Source of the DNA: JBBRLA01 sp038231615
Lineage (GTDB): Bacteria; Myxococcota_A; Polyangia; Palsa-1104; JAEUJZ01
Direction: 5' to 3'
DNA: 9,488 nucleotides
Assembly: GCA_038231615.1 (NCBI GenBank)
Contig: JBBRLA010000313.1
Span: 1 to 9,488 of the forward strand
The position numbers and the translations under genes are program-made. The notes beneath the pieces were generated by a model. That model was given only the letters and a program-made list of their open reading frames with translations. It made no database searches and was not told where the DNA came from. Shown here in pieces: positions 1 through 5,943 of this stretch (its first letter is position 1; the number at the start of each line of letters is the position of its first letter).

Positions 1-1074
1 GTGGGCCTTCTCGAAGGCATCCGTAAACGTCGAGTTTTTTACATCTCCATCAAAAACCACCACGTTGGGGTCGAAATCGCCCAGCCGCTTGAGGGCGTCG
101 CCGAAGGCCCTGCGGGTGGCGATGGGCTTGTCTTTCGGGTACCTCGGGGGGGCCAGATCGGAGAGGCCCTTCTCGACATGGACCGGCCGCCGCGAGGGGC
201 CGGCGGGGCGCTGCACGGACGCTTTTATGATGACCGATGGGTCGTCCGGGCCCAGTTCGGCGAGCGCCCTTTTTGCCTCGTCCGGGCTCAGCGCCTTGCC
301 GTGCCAGCCATCGTGATCGGCGATGAACGAGACCCCGGCGCCCTTCGTAGTGCGGGCCAGGATGGCCACCGGCTTGCCTTGCGGGATCACCGCCCGCGCC
401 AGTGCGTCCACGCAGGCCTGCATGTCCTGGCCGTCGATCTCCAGGGTCTCCCAGCCGAAGGCGCGCAGCGGCGCGGCATAGGCGGAAAGGTTCCACCCGA
501 ACTTGGTGGCGACGCTCTGCTCCAGGCGGTTTACATCGACGATGGCGATCAGGTTGTCCAGCTTGCGCTGTGCCGCGATGGGGGCCACCTCCCAGTTTGA
601 GCCCTCGGACATCTCGCCGTCGCCCAGAAGGACGAAGACCCGGGCGTCGGTCTTTATGACCTCCTTCAGATAGATCGCCATGCCGGCGCCGTTCACCAGG
701 CCCTGCCCCAGGGAGCCGGTGGCCACGTCGACCCAGGGCAGGCGCGTGGTGGGGTGTCCCTCGAAGTCGCTGTGCAGCTCGCGCAGGGTGTCGATCTGCT
801 CCGGGGTCACCACGCCGGCCGCCGCCCAGGTGGCATAGAGCACCGGCGCCGCGTGCCCCTTGGAAAGCACGAAACGATCGTTGTCCAGGCGCTTCGGATC
901 GTTGAAGTCGTAGCGCATCTGGGTGAAAAACAGCGCCGCCATCAGGTCGGCGGCGGAGAGCGAAGAGGTCGGGTGCCCGGATCCGGCGCACGTGGTGGCG
1001 CTGATCGAATAGCGGCGGATGCGTCGGGCCAGCGCCTTGAGCGTGGCCAGGTCAGGCGGGTGGGTCGTTGTCAT
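1..1074 (-). CDS. tkt: Transketolase, N-terminal part (cut by window edge)
   Basis: Thiamine diphosphate (ThDP) enzyme of the cytoplasmic non-oxidative pentose phosphate pathway, moving two-carbon ketol units between sugar phosphates. The 358 visible residues hold the whole ThDP-binding (PP) domain and the start of the pyrimidine-binding domain. Active-site histidines are H34 (SGHPTS), H74 (SKGHAAP) and H107 (FEGHPT). The cofactor motif runs from GDG at 151-153 to N182. The next domain begins near residue 318 (PIATRRAFGDAL) and reaches DGDVKNSTF close to the edge; the catalytic Glu and the C-terminal domain lie outside. Wording such as YDFNDPKRLDNDRFVLSKGH and LDNLIAIVDVNRL resembles the shorter, human-TKT-like class of about 620 residues rather than the E. 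coli TktA class (recalled, not aligned). The start is ATG at 1074, with GAGGG five bases upstream. It is divergent from the DUF1285 gene. Confidence 0.95.
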   Translation of the reverse strand, partial: MTTTHPPDLATLKALARRIRRYSISATTCAGSGHPTSSLSAADLMAALFFTQMRYDFNDPKRLDNDRFVLSKGHAAPVLYATWAAAGVVTPEQIDTLRELHSDFEGHPTTRLPWVDVATGSLGQGLVNGAGMAIYLKEVIKTDARVFVLLGDGEMSEGSNWEVAPIAAQRKLDNLIAIVDVNRLEQSVATKFGWNLSAYAAPLRAFGWETLEIDGQDMQACVDALARAVIPQGKPVAILARTTKGAGVSFIADHDGWHGKALSPDEAKRALAELGPDDPSVIIKASVQRPAGPSRRPVHVEKGLSDLAPPRYPKDKPIATRRAFGDALKRLGDFDPNVVVFDGDVKNSTFTDAFEKAH

Positions 1075-1079
1075 GATGG

Positions 1080-1084
1080 CCCTC
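1080..1084 (-). promoter_or_regulatory. Ribosome binding site of the transketolase gene
   Basis: GAGGG on the minus strand lies five bases before the ATG at 1074. It supports that start over in-frame alternatives. Confidence 0.55.
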
Positions 1085-1113
1085 GTCGGTAGCGCGATCG
1101 GTCGATGGCCGGC

Positions 1114-1119
1114 ATGATA
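1114..1119 (-). promoter_or_regulatory. Possible -10 box for the transketolase gene
   Basis: The minus strand reads TATCAT, a 5/6 match to TATAAT, with a TG just before it. This would place the transcript start about 33 bases before the ATG. No good -35 box was found 16-18 bases upstream, so the call is weak. Confidence 0.25.
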
Positions 1120-1207
1120 CACGAGCGCACACCGATAGGAAGCGGTCATTCGCGCGGGTCCGCCTGCGGCGTCGGGGCCAAGGGCATGCTAAACCTGCAT
1201 CATCACC

Positions 1208-1780
1208 ATGGACGCCCCTGCCATCGACCCGACCCTGCCCGATCCGGTGCGCCGCTTCCTCGAAGCGGGTGCCACGCTCGAATCGATCGTTCTGGACCAG
1301 GAAGGGCGCTTTACCCACCAGGGCCAGCCCATCCTGAACCAGCGGCTGCGGCGGCTTTTCCACCGATCGGTGGATCGCACCCCCGGCGGGACCTGGGTGC
1401 TGCACATCTCCCCGTACACCTATCCGATCACGGTCGAAGACACCCCCTACCATGTCCGCACCGTGACGCTGGTCCCTCCGCTCATGAAAGACCCCGGGGG
1501 CGGCGCCGAACGGGTGATCCTGCGCTTGAGCGACGACACCCAGGAGCCGCTGGACCCGGCGACCCTGCGCTACGTGCCCGGCAGGGGCTTCTATTGCCGG
1601 GTCAAGGGCGGTGCCTTCGAGGCCCGATTCAACAGCCCGGCCTACTATCGACTCGCCGAACTCATCTGCCACGAAGAGGCGCAGGATGATGAGGATCAGG
1701 AATACCGCCTGCGCATCGGCGGCCAGGAGCGGGTGATTCCCACTTCGGCGCGGGTTGACTCCGCTGCCGCTGGCCGCTAA
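1208..1780 (+). CDS. DUF1285-family protein
   Basis: A 190-residue cytoplasmic protein with no signal peptide or membrane segment. It follows the pattern of DUF1285 (Pfam PF06938), known mainly from Proteobacteria and structurally solved but without assigned function. Recognisable pieces in order: an opening 'D.EGRFTHQGQPILN' (residues 30-44), an LRRLFHRSV helix (48-55), the family hallmark ITVEDTPYHV (74-83), a GRGFYCRVKGGAFEARF strand pair (125-141), the AYYRLAELI helix (145-153) and a closing GGQERVIP (171-178). There is an acidic patch EEAQDDEDQE at 156-165. The ATG at 1208 lacks a clear Shine-Dalgarno. It is 12 bases after a TAAACC element that might be a -10 box, so the leader may be very short. 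The gene stands alone between the divergent transketolase and the envelope operon. Family assignment is fairly firm; function is unknown. Confidence 0.8.
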   Translation: MDAPAIDPTLPDPVRRFLEAGATLESIVLDQEGRFTHQGQPILNQRLRRLFHRSVDRTPGGTWVLHISPYTYPITVEDTPYHVRTVTLVPPLMKDPGGGAERVILRLSDDTQEPLDPATLRYVPGRGFYCRVKGGAFEARFNSPAYYRLAELICHEEAQDDEDQEYRLRIGGQERVIPTSARVDSAAAGR

Positions 1781-1801
1781 GGTCGCTCTTCTGTGAAACT
1801 C

Positions 1802-1857
1802 AGGCTTGCCAATTTGTCCTTGATCGACCCCGGCCCTCGTGACTGGATGGCAAGCCT
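1802..1857. repeat. 10-bp perfect inverted repeat in the intergenic spacer
   Basis: AGGCTTGCCA (1802-1811) is the exact reverse complement of TGGCAAGCCT (1848-1857), with a 36-base loop. It begins 22 bases after the DUF1285 stop. The loop is too long and no T-run follows, so it is not a standard intrinsic terminator. It could be a structured 3' end, a structured leader or a paired binding site. Confidence 0.5.
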
Positions 1858-1882
1858 CTCCGCGGCGCACTCGATCACCGTC

Positions 1883-1898
1883 GGAAAAACTTTTTTCC
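1883..1898. repeat. A/T palindrome upstream of the envelope operon
   Basis: GGAAAAA (1883-1889) and TTTTTCC (1892-1898) form a 7+7 palindrome around CT. It sits about 35-50 bases upstream of the ATG at 1932, where an operator, an UP-like element or bent DNA could act. Confidence 0.4.
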
Positions 1899-1915
1899 CC
1901 TCTTGGCCCCGGGGT

Positions 1916-1924
1916 TGCTAGCCT
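1916..1924 (+). promoter_or_regulatory. Possible extended -10 promoter element of the envelope operon
   Basis: TGCTAGCCT reads as an extended -10 (TG-n-TAnnnT). The expected transcript start is at about 1931, directly at the ATG at 1932, and no Shine-Dalgarno precedes that ATG. A leaderless transcript is therefore possible. No convincing -35 box is present 17 bases upstream. Confidence 0.35.
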
Positions 1925-1931
1925 GTCTTTT

Positions 1932-3452
1932 ATGATCTTTTTGGTTTCTCGACCATCGCGGCGTGTCCTTTGTGCCCTGGCGCTGGGGGCGGCCTGCCTG
2001 ACGCCGGTTGCCGGCCACGGCCAGGCGACGACGACCACCGGCATGCCCGGCACGTGCAGCGGTTCTCTGGCGGGTGGCGACGGGCAGATGCACATGATCT
2101 CGGGCAAGGTCTACCTGCTGGTCAACGGCCGGCAAGTCACGCCAACTACCGGCAATGCCGGCGGCATCTTCGGCAAGGCTGAATGCGAGTGCGCGACCAA
2201 CGACATCCAGCTGCGCGTGATCATGGCCTCGACCGGCGTCGTGCCCCTGGGCCCCAATGCCGGGGCCTCGATGTTCCTGGGCAAGGTCGACTGCATCGAT
2301 CAGGCGACGCGCACCAACCCCGCCAGCTCCTGCCAGCAGGTGGGGAACATCGATTACACCGCCTTCGAACACAGCCAGCCGCCCATCGACATCCCCCTGC
2401 CGGCCAGCATCCTGAGTTCGCCACTCTCTCAGCAGGACATCGCCAACCACACCCAGCCTACCTGCTCCATGATCAACCAGGCGAACTACGTCAACATCAT
2501 CCTGGGCCCCACCAGCAGCCCGGCCACCTGCTCCATCTCGCTGCCCATCAATACCATCCCTGCGGTCGGCCCGACCAACGTCAATGTCCAGCCTGGAGAC
2601 GGCGCCCTCAACGTCAGCTTCAACGTGCAGGCTGGATCGGGCATCGATCGCTATCAGATCCTGTGCCGGGACCTGGGCGGCCCGTCCTCGGACATGGGCC
2701 GCTCGCCGCCGGACCCGAGTTGTCAGCCGTCCCAGTTCACCGAAGCCAACAACCTCTATTATTCGGCTTGCATCAACAAGACGATTCACCGGCGCATCGA
2801 CATCCCCGGCACCACCGGGACCCCGATCACGCCCACCCCGACTGTGGACATGGCCACTGCCAAGAGCATGGGCGGCACGATCCAGGCCCTCCGGGCCCAC
2901 GGGAAGGTCCCGCTGCCCGGCCCCGAGGACGTTGACATGAGCCTGGCGACCGATGGCGGCACCGGCGATATGAGCCTGGCGACCGATGGCGGCACCGGCG
3001 ACATGAGCGGGGTGGACCTTTTGGTCTCGGGAGTCTGCGGCAGCGCCTCTCAGCTTCAACGGGCCGACCCCGCCCGGCTGGTGGACGCGGACGAGGCGGC
3101 TTTCGAAGCCCTCGATCCCCGCTTCCTGTGCAGCGATGGGCTGCGCAGCTCGGACCTGAACCCGACGTTCCGCGTGGACGGCCTGTGCAATGGGCACGTC
3201 TACGCGGTCAAGCTGGTCGCCATCGATACGTTCGGCAACCCCACGGTGGCACCGACTTGCGGCGGTGTGCCGACGCCGGCCCTGAACCTGATCGAGGCCC
3301 TGTACACCGATGGAAACCAGGCCGGCGGTTTTGGTTGCAACGCCGCCACCGGCGCTACCGCCACCGGGGGGATGGTACCGCTCCTCGCACTGCTCTACGC
3401 CTTGCGGCTTCGCCGGGCACGGCGGGCGGCGGCCAGGGGCGAGGTCGAGTGA
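1932..3452 (+). CDS. Secreted MYXO-CTERM-like protein with interrupted Fn3 fold
   Basis: A 506-residue exported protein, probably anchored at the cell envelope. Residues 1 to about 30 form a signal peptide (Arg at 7, 10 and 11, hydrophobic core LCALALGAACL). The C-terminus has the sorting-tail layout: GGFGC (Cys469), a hydrophobic helix (about 480-491), then RLRRARRAAAR. Residues 212-246 resemble the first strands of a fibronectin-III domain (PTNVNVQPGDGALNVSF, IDRYQILC), and residues 411-440 resemble its last strands (FRVDGLCNGHVYAVKLVAID, FGNP). About 160 residues are inserted between them, including an 11-residue tandem repeat. Fifteen cysteines follow the signal peptide, suggesting disulfides. 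ATG 1932 is preferred over an in-frame ATG at 1839 because it puts the signal peptide at the N-terminus. It heads an operon with the downstream beta-barrel gene (1-bp gap). From memory it resembles MXAN_2561-family anchored proteins. Function is unknown. Confidence 0.8.
   Translation: MIFLVSRPSRRVLCALALGAACLTPVAGHGQATTTTGMPGTCSGSLAGGDGQMHMISGKVYLLVNGRQVTPTTGNAGGIFGKAECECATNDIQLRVIMASTGVVPLGPNAGASMFLGKVDCIDQATRTNPASSCQQVGNIDYTAFEHSQPPIDIPLPASILSSPLSQQDIANHTQPTCSMINQANYVNIILGPTSSPATCSISLPINTIPAVGPTNVNVQPGDGALNVSFNVQAGSGIDRYQILCRDLGGPSSDMGRSPPDPSCQPSQFTEANNLYYSACINKTIHRRIDIPGTTGTPITPTPTVDMATAKSMGGTIQALRAHGKVPLPGPEDVDMSLATDGGTGDMSLATDGGTGDMSGVDLLVSGVCGSASQLQRADPARLVDADEAAFEALDPRFLCSDGLRSSDLNPTFRVDGLCNGHVYAVKLVAIDTFGNPTVAPTCGGVPTPALNLIEALYTDGNQAGGFGCNAATGATATGGMVPLLALLYALRLRRARRAAARGEVE
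2934..2999 (+). repeat. Two tandem copies of a 33-bp coding repeat
   Basis: The units at 2934-2966 and 2967-2999 differ only by GAC/GAT at the first codon, which is synonymous. A third, partial unit (GACATGAGC) follows at 3000-3008. They encode DMSLATDGGTG twice and then DMS (residues 335-359). This is a flexible acidic, Gly-rich linker inside the Fn3 insertion. Confidence 0.9.
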
Positions 3453-3453
3453 C

Positions 3454-4365
3454 ATGACCCGCTCCCGTCATCTACCTATCTTCTGCCTTCCGGCCCTGGC
3501 CATCGCCTGCGCCCTGGTTTCGTTCGCCCAGGGGGCCCGCGCCCAGTACACGCCCTCGCCGCAACACTTCGCGCTGGAGATCAAGTTCGGCCCCTATATT
3601 CCCCACATCGATAGCTCCGCGGGTCTTTCCGGCAAGACGCCCTTCTCGGATCTCTTCGGTGACTACAACGACCCCGCTGGCGCGACCCCCTCTCGGGCCC
3701 TGCTGACCCAGGTGGAGTTCGACTACCAGTTCTTCCATCGCTTCGGTTCCCTGGGGGTCGGTCTTTCCGGCGGGTATCTGCGGTTGACCGCGCCGCAGCC
3801 GATCCTCTTTGGCAGCGAACCGGGGCCCCTTTATGCCTGCGACGTCAGCGGCGATCCCGGCGCACCCAGGCAGTTCACTCTGAAGGGCGTGGTGAAGGAG
3901 GCTGGGGCCTGCTTCTCCAACGACCGCAACATTTTGAACCTGGTGCCGCTGGAATTGTTGGCGGTGTACCGGTTCGACTACCCGGACAAGAGATGGCGGG
4001 TGCCGATCGTCCCTTATGTAAAATTCGGCTTTGCCTACTACATCTGGTGGATGGGTACCACCGGCGAGTTCGTCACCCACCGCGACGTCGTGTCTATCAA
4101 CGGCGGCTACCACGACATCCCCAAGGACCTGCCCCACGACAAGGCGGCGGGCGCCTCTACCGGCCTGGTGGTACACCCGGGGATCGCCATCGACCTGGGC
4201 GCCATCGACCGGTCCGCCGCCAAGATCATGGACGAAGAGATCGGGGTCAACCGCGTCAGCCTCTTTGTCGAGTTGAACTACGCCTGGGTCAACGGCTTCG
4301 GCGCGGCCAACAAGCTGGACCTGTCCGACACCACCTTCAACGCCGGCATGGCCTTCGAGTTCTGA
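3454..4365 (+). CDS. Outer-membrane beta-barrel protein paired with the MYXO-CTERM protein
   Basis: A 303-residue outer-membrane protein. The signal peptide spans residues 1-30 (hydrophobic core IFCLPALAIACALVSF, likely cleavage ARA|Q). The mature part alternates beta-strand-like stretches such as FALEIKFGPYIP, QVEFDYQFF, SLGVGLSGGYLRL, IVPYVKFGFAYYIWW, GLVVHPGIAIDLG and SLFVELNYAW. It ends in Phe (GMAFEF), the usual C-terminal signal for barrel assembly. Cys129 and Cys153 lie in one probable extracellular or periplasmic loop and may form a disulfide. The ATG at 3454 comes one base after the upstream stop, with GAGG nine bases before it; this start places the signal peptide correctly. Tight coupling suggests that the barrel and the upstream anchored protein work together. 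From memory it resembles the MXAN_2562-family barrel. Pore activity or cargo is not evident from sequence. Confidence 0.8.
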   Translation: MTRSRHLPIFCLPALAIACALVSFAQGARAQYTPSPQHFALEIKFGPYIPHIDSSAGLSGKTPFSDLFGDYNDPAGATPSRALLTQVEFDYQFFHRFGSLGVGLSGGYLRLTAPQPILFGSEPGPLYACDVSGDPGAPRQFTLKGVVKEAGACFSNDRNILNLVPLELLAVYRFDYPDKRWRVPIVPYVKFGFAYYIWWMGTTGEFVTHRDVVSINGGYHDIPKDLPHDKAAGASTGLVVHPGIAIDLGAIDRSAAKIMDEEIGVNRVSLFVELNYAWVNGFGAANKLDLSDTTFNAGMAFEF

Positions 4366-4369
4366 TCGG

Positions 4370-5542
4370 TTATTCGCCCAACGCCAGGTCGACCAGGATG
4401 GCGGCGTGGTCGGAAACCGGGACCCCTTGGGGATCGTGGGCCTCGACCCGGTCGGCGGCGATCGGGCGCAGGTTGCGGCCGGCGAACCAGTCCAGGCGTG
4501 CCGGTACCACCCCGTTCCATGGGCGCAGCTTCCACTGCAAGAGCCGCGTCAGCAAGCCGCCCACCTTCTGCCGCACCTTCTGGATGGCATAGGGGCTGTG
4601 CAGGTCGTATTTGTAGCTGCCCTGTGCCCGATCGTTGTACCCCTCGGTGGTGAAGCCGTGGGCGGCGAAGGACTGGAAGAGCGGACGCTCGTAGCGGACC
4701 TCGGGCGTCATGTACCCTTCCACGGTGTTTCGGAAGCCGGTGACGAAGTATTTGTGCAGGAGATCGCGCAAGAGAGGCAGCGGCGCCGCGGCGTCATAGG
4801 TCGTGCTGTTCATGTCGCCGCCGATGAGCACTCGCTCGTCCCCGAAGGCGGTGGCGCGATCCAGCAGTGCGTCCATCTGCCGCGCCCGCTGTGGTGGCGA
4901 GGCGTTGGAGTCCAGGTGACAGGCCCCGACCGTCAGCTTCTGATTGTCGGGAAGCAGCAGCTCGGCCAGCAGCGCCTTTTTCTTGCCCAGGCGTTTTTCC
5001 GACGAGGAGAACTTGTCCTTCAGCTCCGGCAGGTCGACATTCTCGATGCGGGAAAGGGGCACCCGGGAGAGGATCGCCGTGCCCGCCAGCGCCAGGGTGT
5101 TGGCGGTCTTTTCGGGGTTTTCCAGATAATCGTCCTCCAGCACCAGGTACGAGACGCCGAGAGCGTAGCTCATCCCGAGCTGCTCGGCCAGTTCGCGGGC
5201 GACGTTGCGGTTGCCGGAGCGCCCCATGCCGCAATCCACCTCGACCAGCAGCAGCACGTCCGCCGTGGCCAGCGCCGGCTCGCGGGTCAGCGCCTGCAAA
5301 AGCTCCGGGAAGCGCGTTCCCCGCTGGATGTTCCACGCCGCCACCCGCAGGCGCCCGGGTTGGCACGGGCCCCTTGGCGGGCGATCGCCGCGTTCGATGC
5401 CGGCGACGACCCGCTCGATCTCGGGGCCGATCTCGCGGTACAGGGGGCTCTTGAGCAGGCTTTCGCGCCGCCGGATCTGGCGCAGGGCCGGGTAGTGGCG
5501 GCCTAGATCATGGTGCAGCGGCTGGATGCGCGAAAACGACAT
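4370..5542 (-). CDS. Endonuclease/exonuclease/phosphatase (EEP) fold hydrolase
   Basis: A 390-residue Mg2+-dependent phosphodiesterase or phosphatase of the EEP (DNase I-like) superfamily. After about 65 N-terminal residues of no recognised domain, the catalytic motifs appear in family order: WNIQRG (N71), LLLVEVD (E101), GACHLDS (H209), GGDMNS (D243, N245), RLDWFAGR (D351) and SDHAAI (D378, H379). The full active-site set is present, so it should be active, but the fold covers DNA repair nucleases, lipid phosphatases and nucleotide phosphodiesterases. No signal peptide or membrane segment points to a compartment. The start at 5542 is chosen because the next upstream in-frame ATG (5611) would overlap the divergent cupin gene. 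No Shine-Dalgarno precedes 5542. The gene converges on the barrel gene with a 4-bp gap and shares a 52-bp divergent spacer with the cupin gene. The substrate is unknown. Confidence 0.85.
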   Translation of the reverse strand: MSFSRIQPLHHDLGRHYPALRQIRRRESLLKSPLYREIGPEIERVVAGIERGDRPPRGPCQPGRLRVAAWNIQRGTRFPELLQALTREPALATADVLLLVEVDCGMGRSGNRNVARELAEQLGMSYALGVSYLVLEDDYLENPEKTANTLALAGTAILSRVPLSRIENVDLPELKDKFSSSEKRLGKKKALLAELLLPDNQKLTVGACHLDSNASPPQRARQMDALLDRATAFGDERVLIGGDMNSTTYDAAAPLPLLRDLLHKYFVTGFRNTVEGYMTPEVRYERPLFQSFAAHGFTTEGYNDRAQGSYKYDLHSPYAIQKVRQKVGGLLTRLLQWKLRPWNGVVPARLDWFAGRNLRPIAADRVEAHDPQGVPVSDHAAILVDLALGE

Positions 5543-5545
5543 GGC

Positions 5546-5560
5546 GGATACAGTGTACCC
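5546..5560. promoter_or_regulatory. Operator-like imperfect palindrome next to the EEP start
   Basis: GGATACA-G-TGTACCC pairs at six of seven positions. On the minus strand it includes TACACT, a possible -10 box just before the EEP start codon. A regulator bound here could control one or both divergent genes. Confidence 0.35.
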
Positions 5561-5562
5561 AA

Positions 5563-5575
5563 CCTGATTTTCAGG
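5563..5575. promoter_or_regulatory. Second palindrome in the cupin/EEP divergent spacer
   Basis: CCTGA-TTT-TCAGG is a perfect 5+5 palindrome, two bases from the first one. It lies between the two divergent start codons, so it is placed to act as an operator. It could also occur by chance. Confidence 0.35.
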
Positions 5576-5585
5576 AACAGCGCGC

Positions 5586-5590
5586 GGAGG
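5586..5590 (+). promoter_or_regulatory. Ribosome binding site of the cupin gene
   Basis: GGAGG lies four bases before ATG 5595. This strong site selects that start over the in-frame ATG at 5610, which would be 19 bases away. Confidence 0.7.
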
Positions 5591-5594
5591 AAAG

Positions 5595-5906
5595 ATGCCC
5601 TGGGCCGACATGAACGAGAAGGTACACTTCTCCGAGGCGAAGATGGTGAAGGCGGCGCTCTTCGAGTCGCCGCGCCTGCTGTGCGACGTGTATTGTCTCT
5701 TGCCGGGGCAGTCGCAGAAGACCCACGTACACGATAACATCGACAAGGTCTACGTGGTGCAGACCGGGACGGCGACGGTGATCCTGGGAGATGAGGAGCG
5801 CGAGCTAAAACCCGGCCAGAGCGCCTTCGCCCCGGCGGGCATGCCCCATGGCCTGCGCAATGACAGCCGGGAGCAGGCGACCCTGCTGGTGTTCCAGGCC
5901 CGCTGA
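5595..5906 (+). CDS. Small single-domain cupin protein
   Basis: A 103-residue single cupin beta-barrel, soluble and probably metal-binding. Cupin motif 1 is THVHDNIDKVYVVQTG, with metal ligands H44 and H46; the usual Glu is replaced by Asp (D50) or lies shifted. Motif 2 is complete: GQSAFAPAGMPHGLRN (residues 74-89), matching G-x5-P-x-G-x2-H-x3-N, with the third ligand H85. The length is typical of stand-alone small cupins, which serve as isomerases, dioxygenases or binding proteins; the sequence alone does not say which. The ATG at 5595 follows a strong GGAGG. The gene is divergent from the EEP gene, and its stop is 37 bases from the end of the convergent radical SAM gene. No intrinsic terminator is visible in that gap. 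Confidence 0.85.
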   Translation: MPWADMNEKVHFSEAKMVKAALFESPRLLCDVYCLLPGQSQKTHVHDNIDKVYVVQTGTATVILGDEERELKPGQSAFAPAGMPHGLRNDSREQATLLVFQAR

Positions 5907-5943
5907 GCGTTTGCCCAGGCGGGCCCGGAAGCATGAGCCCAGG

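Noticed and set aside
50..991. 313-codon minus-strand frame in the transketolase region
   Set aside because: It is a different frame on the same strand as the transketolase, Arg/Gly/Pro-rich with no domain, whereas the transketolase frame has all its cofactor motifs.
1839..1931. Upstream ATG at 1839 as the start of the envelope protein
   Set aside because: It would add 31 polar residues before the signal peptide and read through the presumed promoter; the ATG at 1932 places the signal peptide at the N-terminus.
1875..3455. 526-codon open frame antisense to the MYXO-CTERM-like gene
   Set aside because: It mirrors the sense gene in a high-GC region, is rich in Arg, His, Asp and Val, and shows no domain. 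The sense frame has a signal peptide, a sorting tail and Fn3 motifs.
4406..5506. 366-codon frame antisense to the EEP gene
   Set aside because: The sense strand carries all EEP catalytic motifs; the antisense product shows none and is a composition effect.
5543..5746. Longer N-terminus for the EEP protein, starting at 5611 or 5746
   Set aside because: It would run through the divergent spacer and into the cupin gene. The extra residues resemble no EEP sequence.
5907..5943. Bidirectional terminator between the cupin and radical SAM genes
   Set aside because: The spacer holds a GCCCAGGC direct repeat but no inverted repeat with a T-run.
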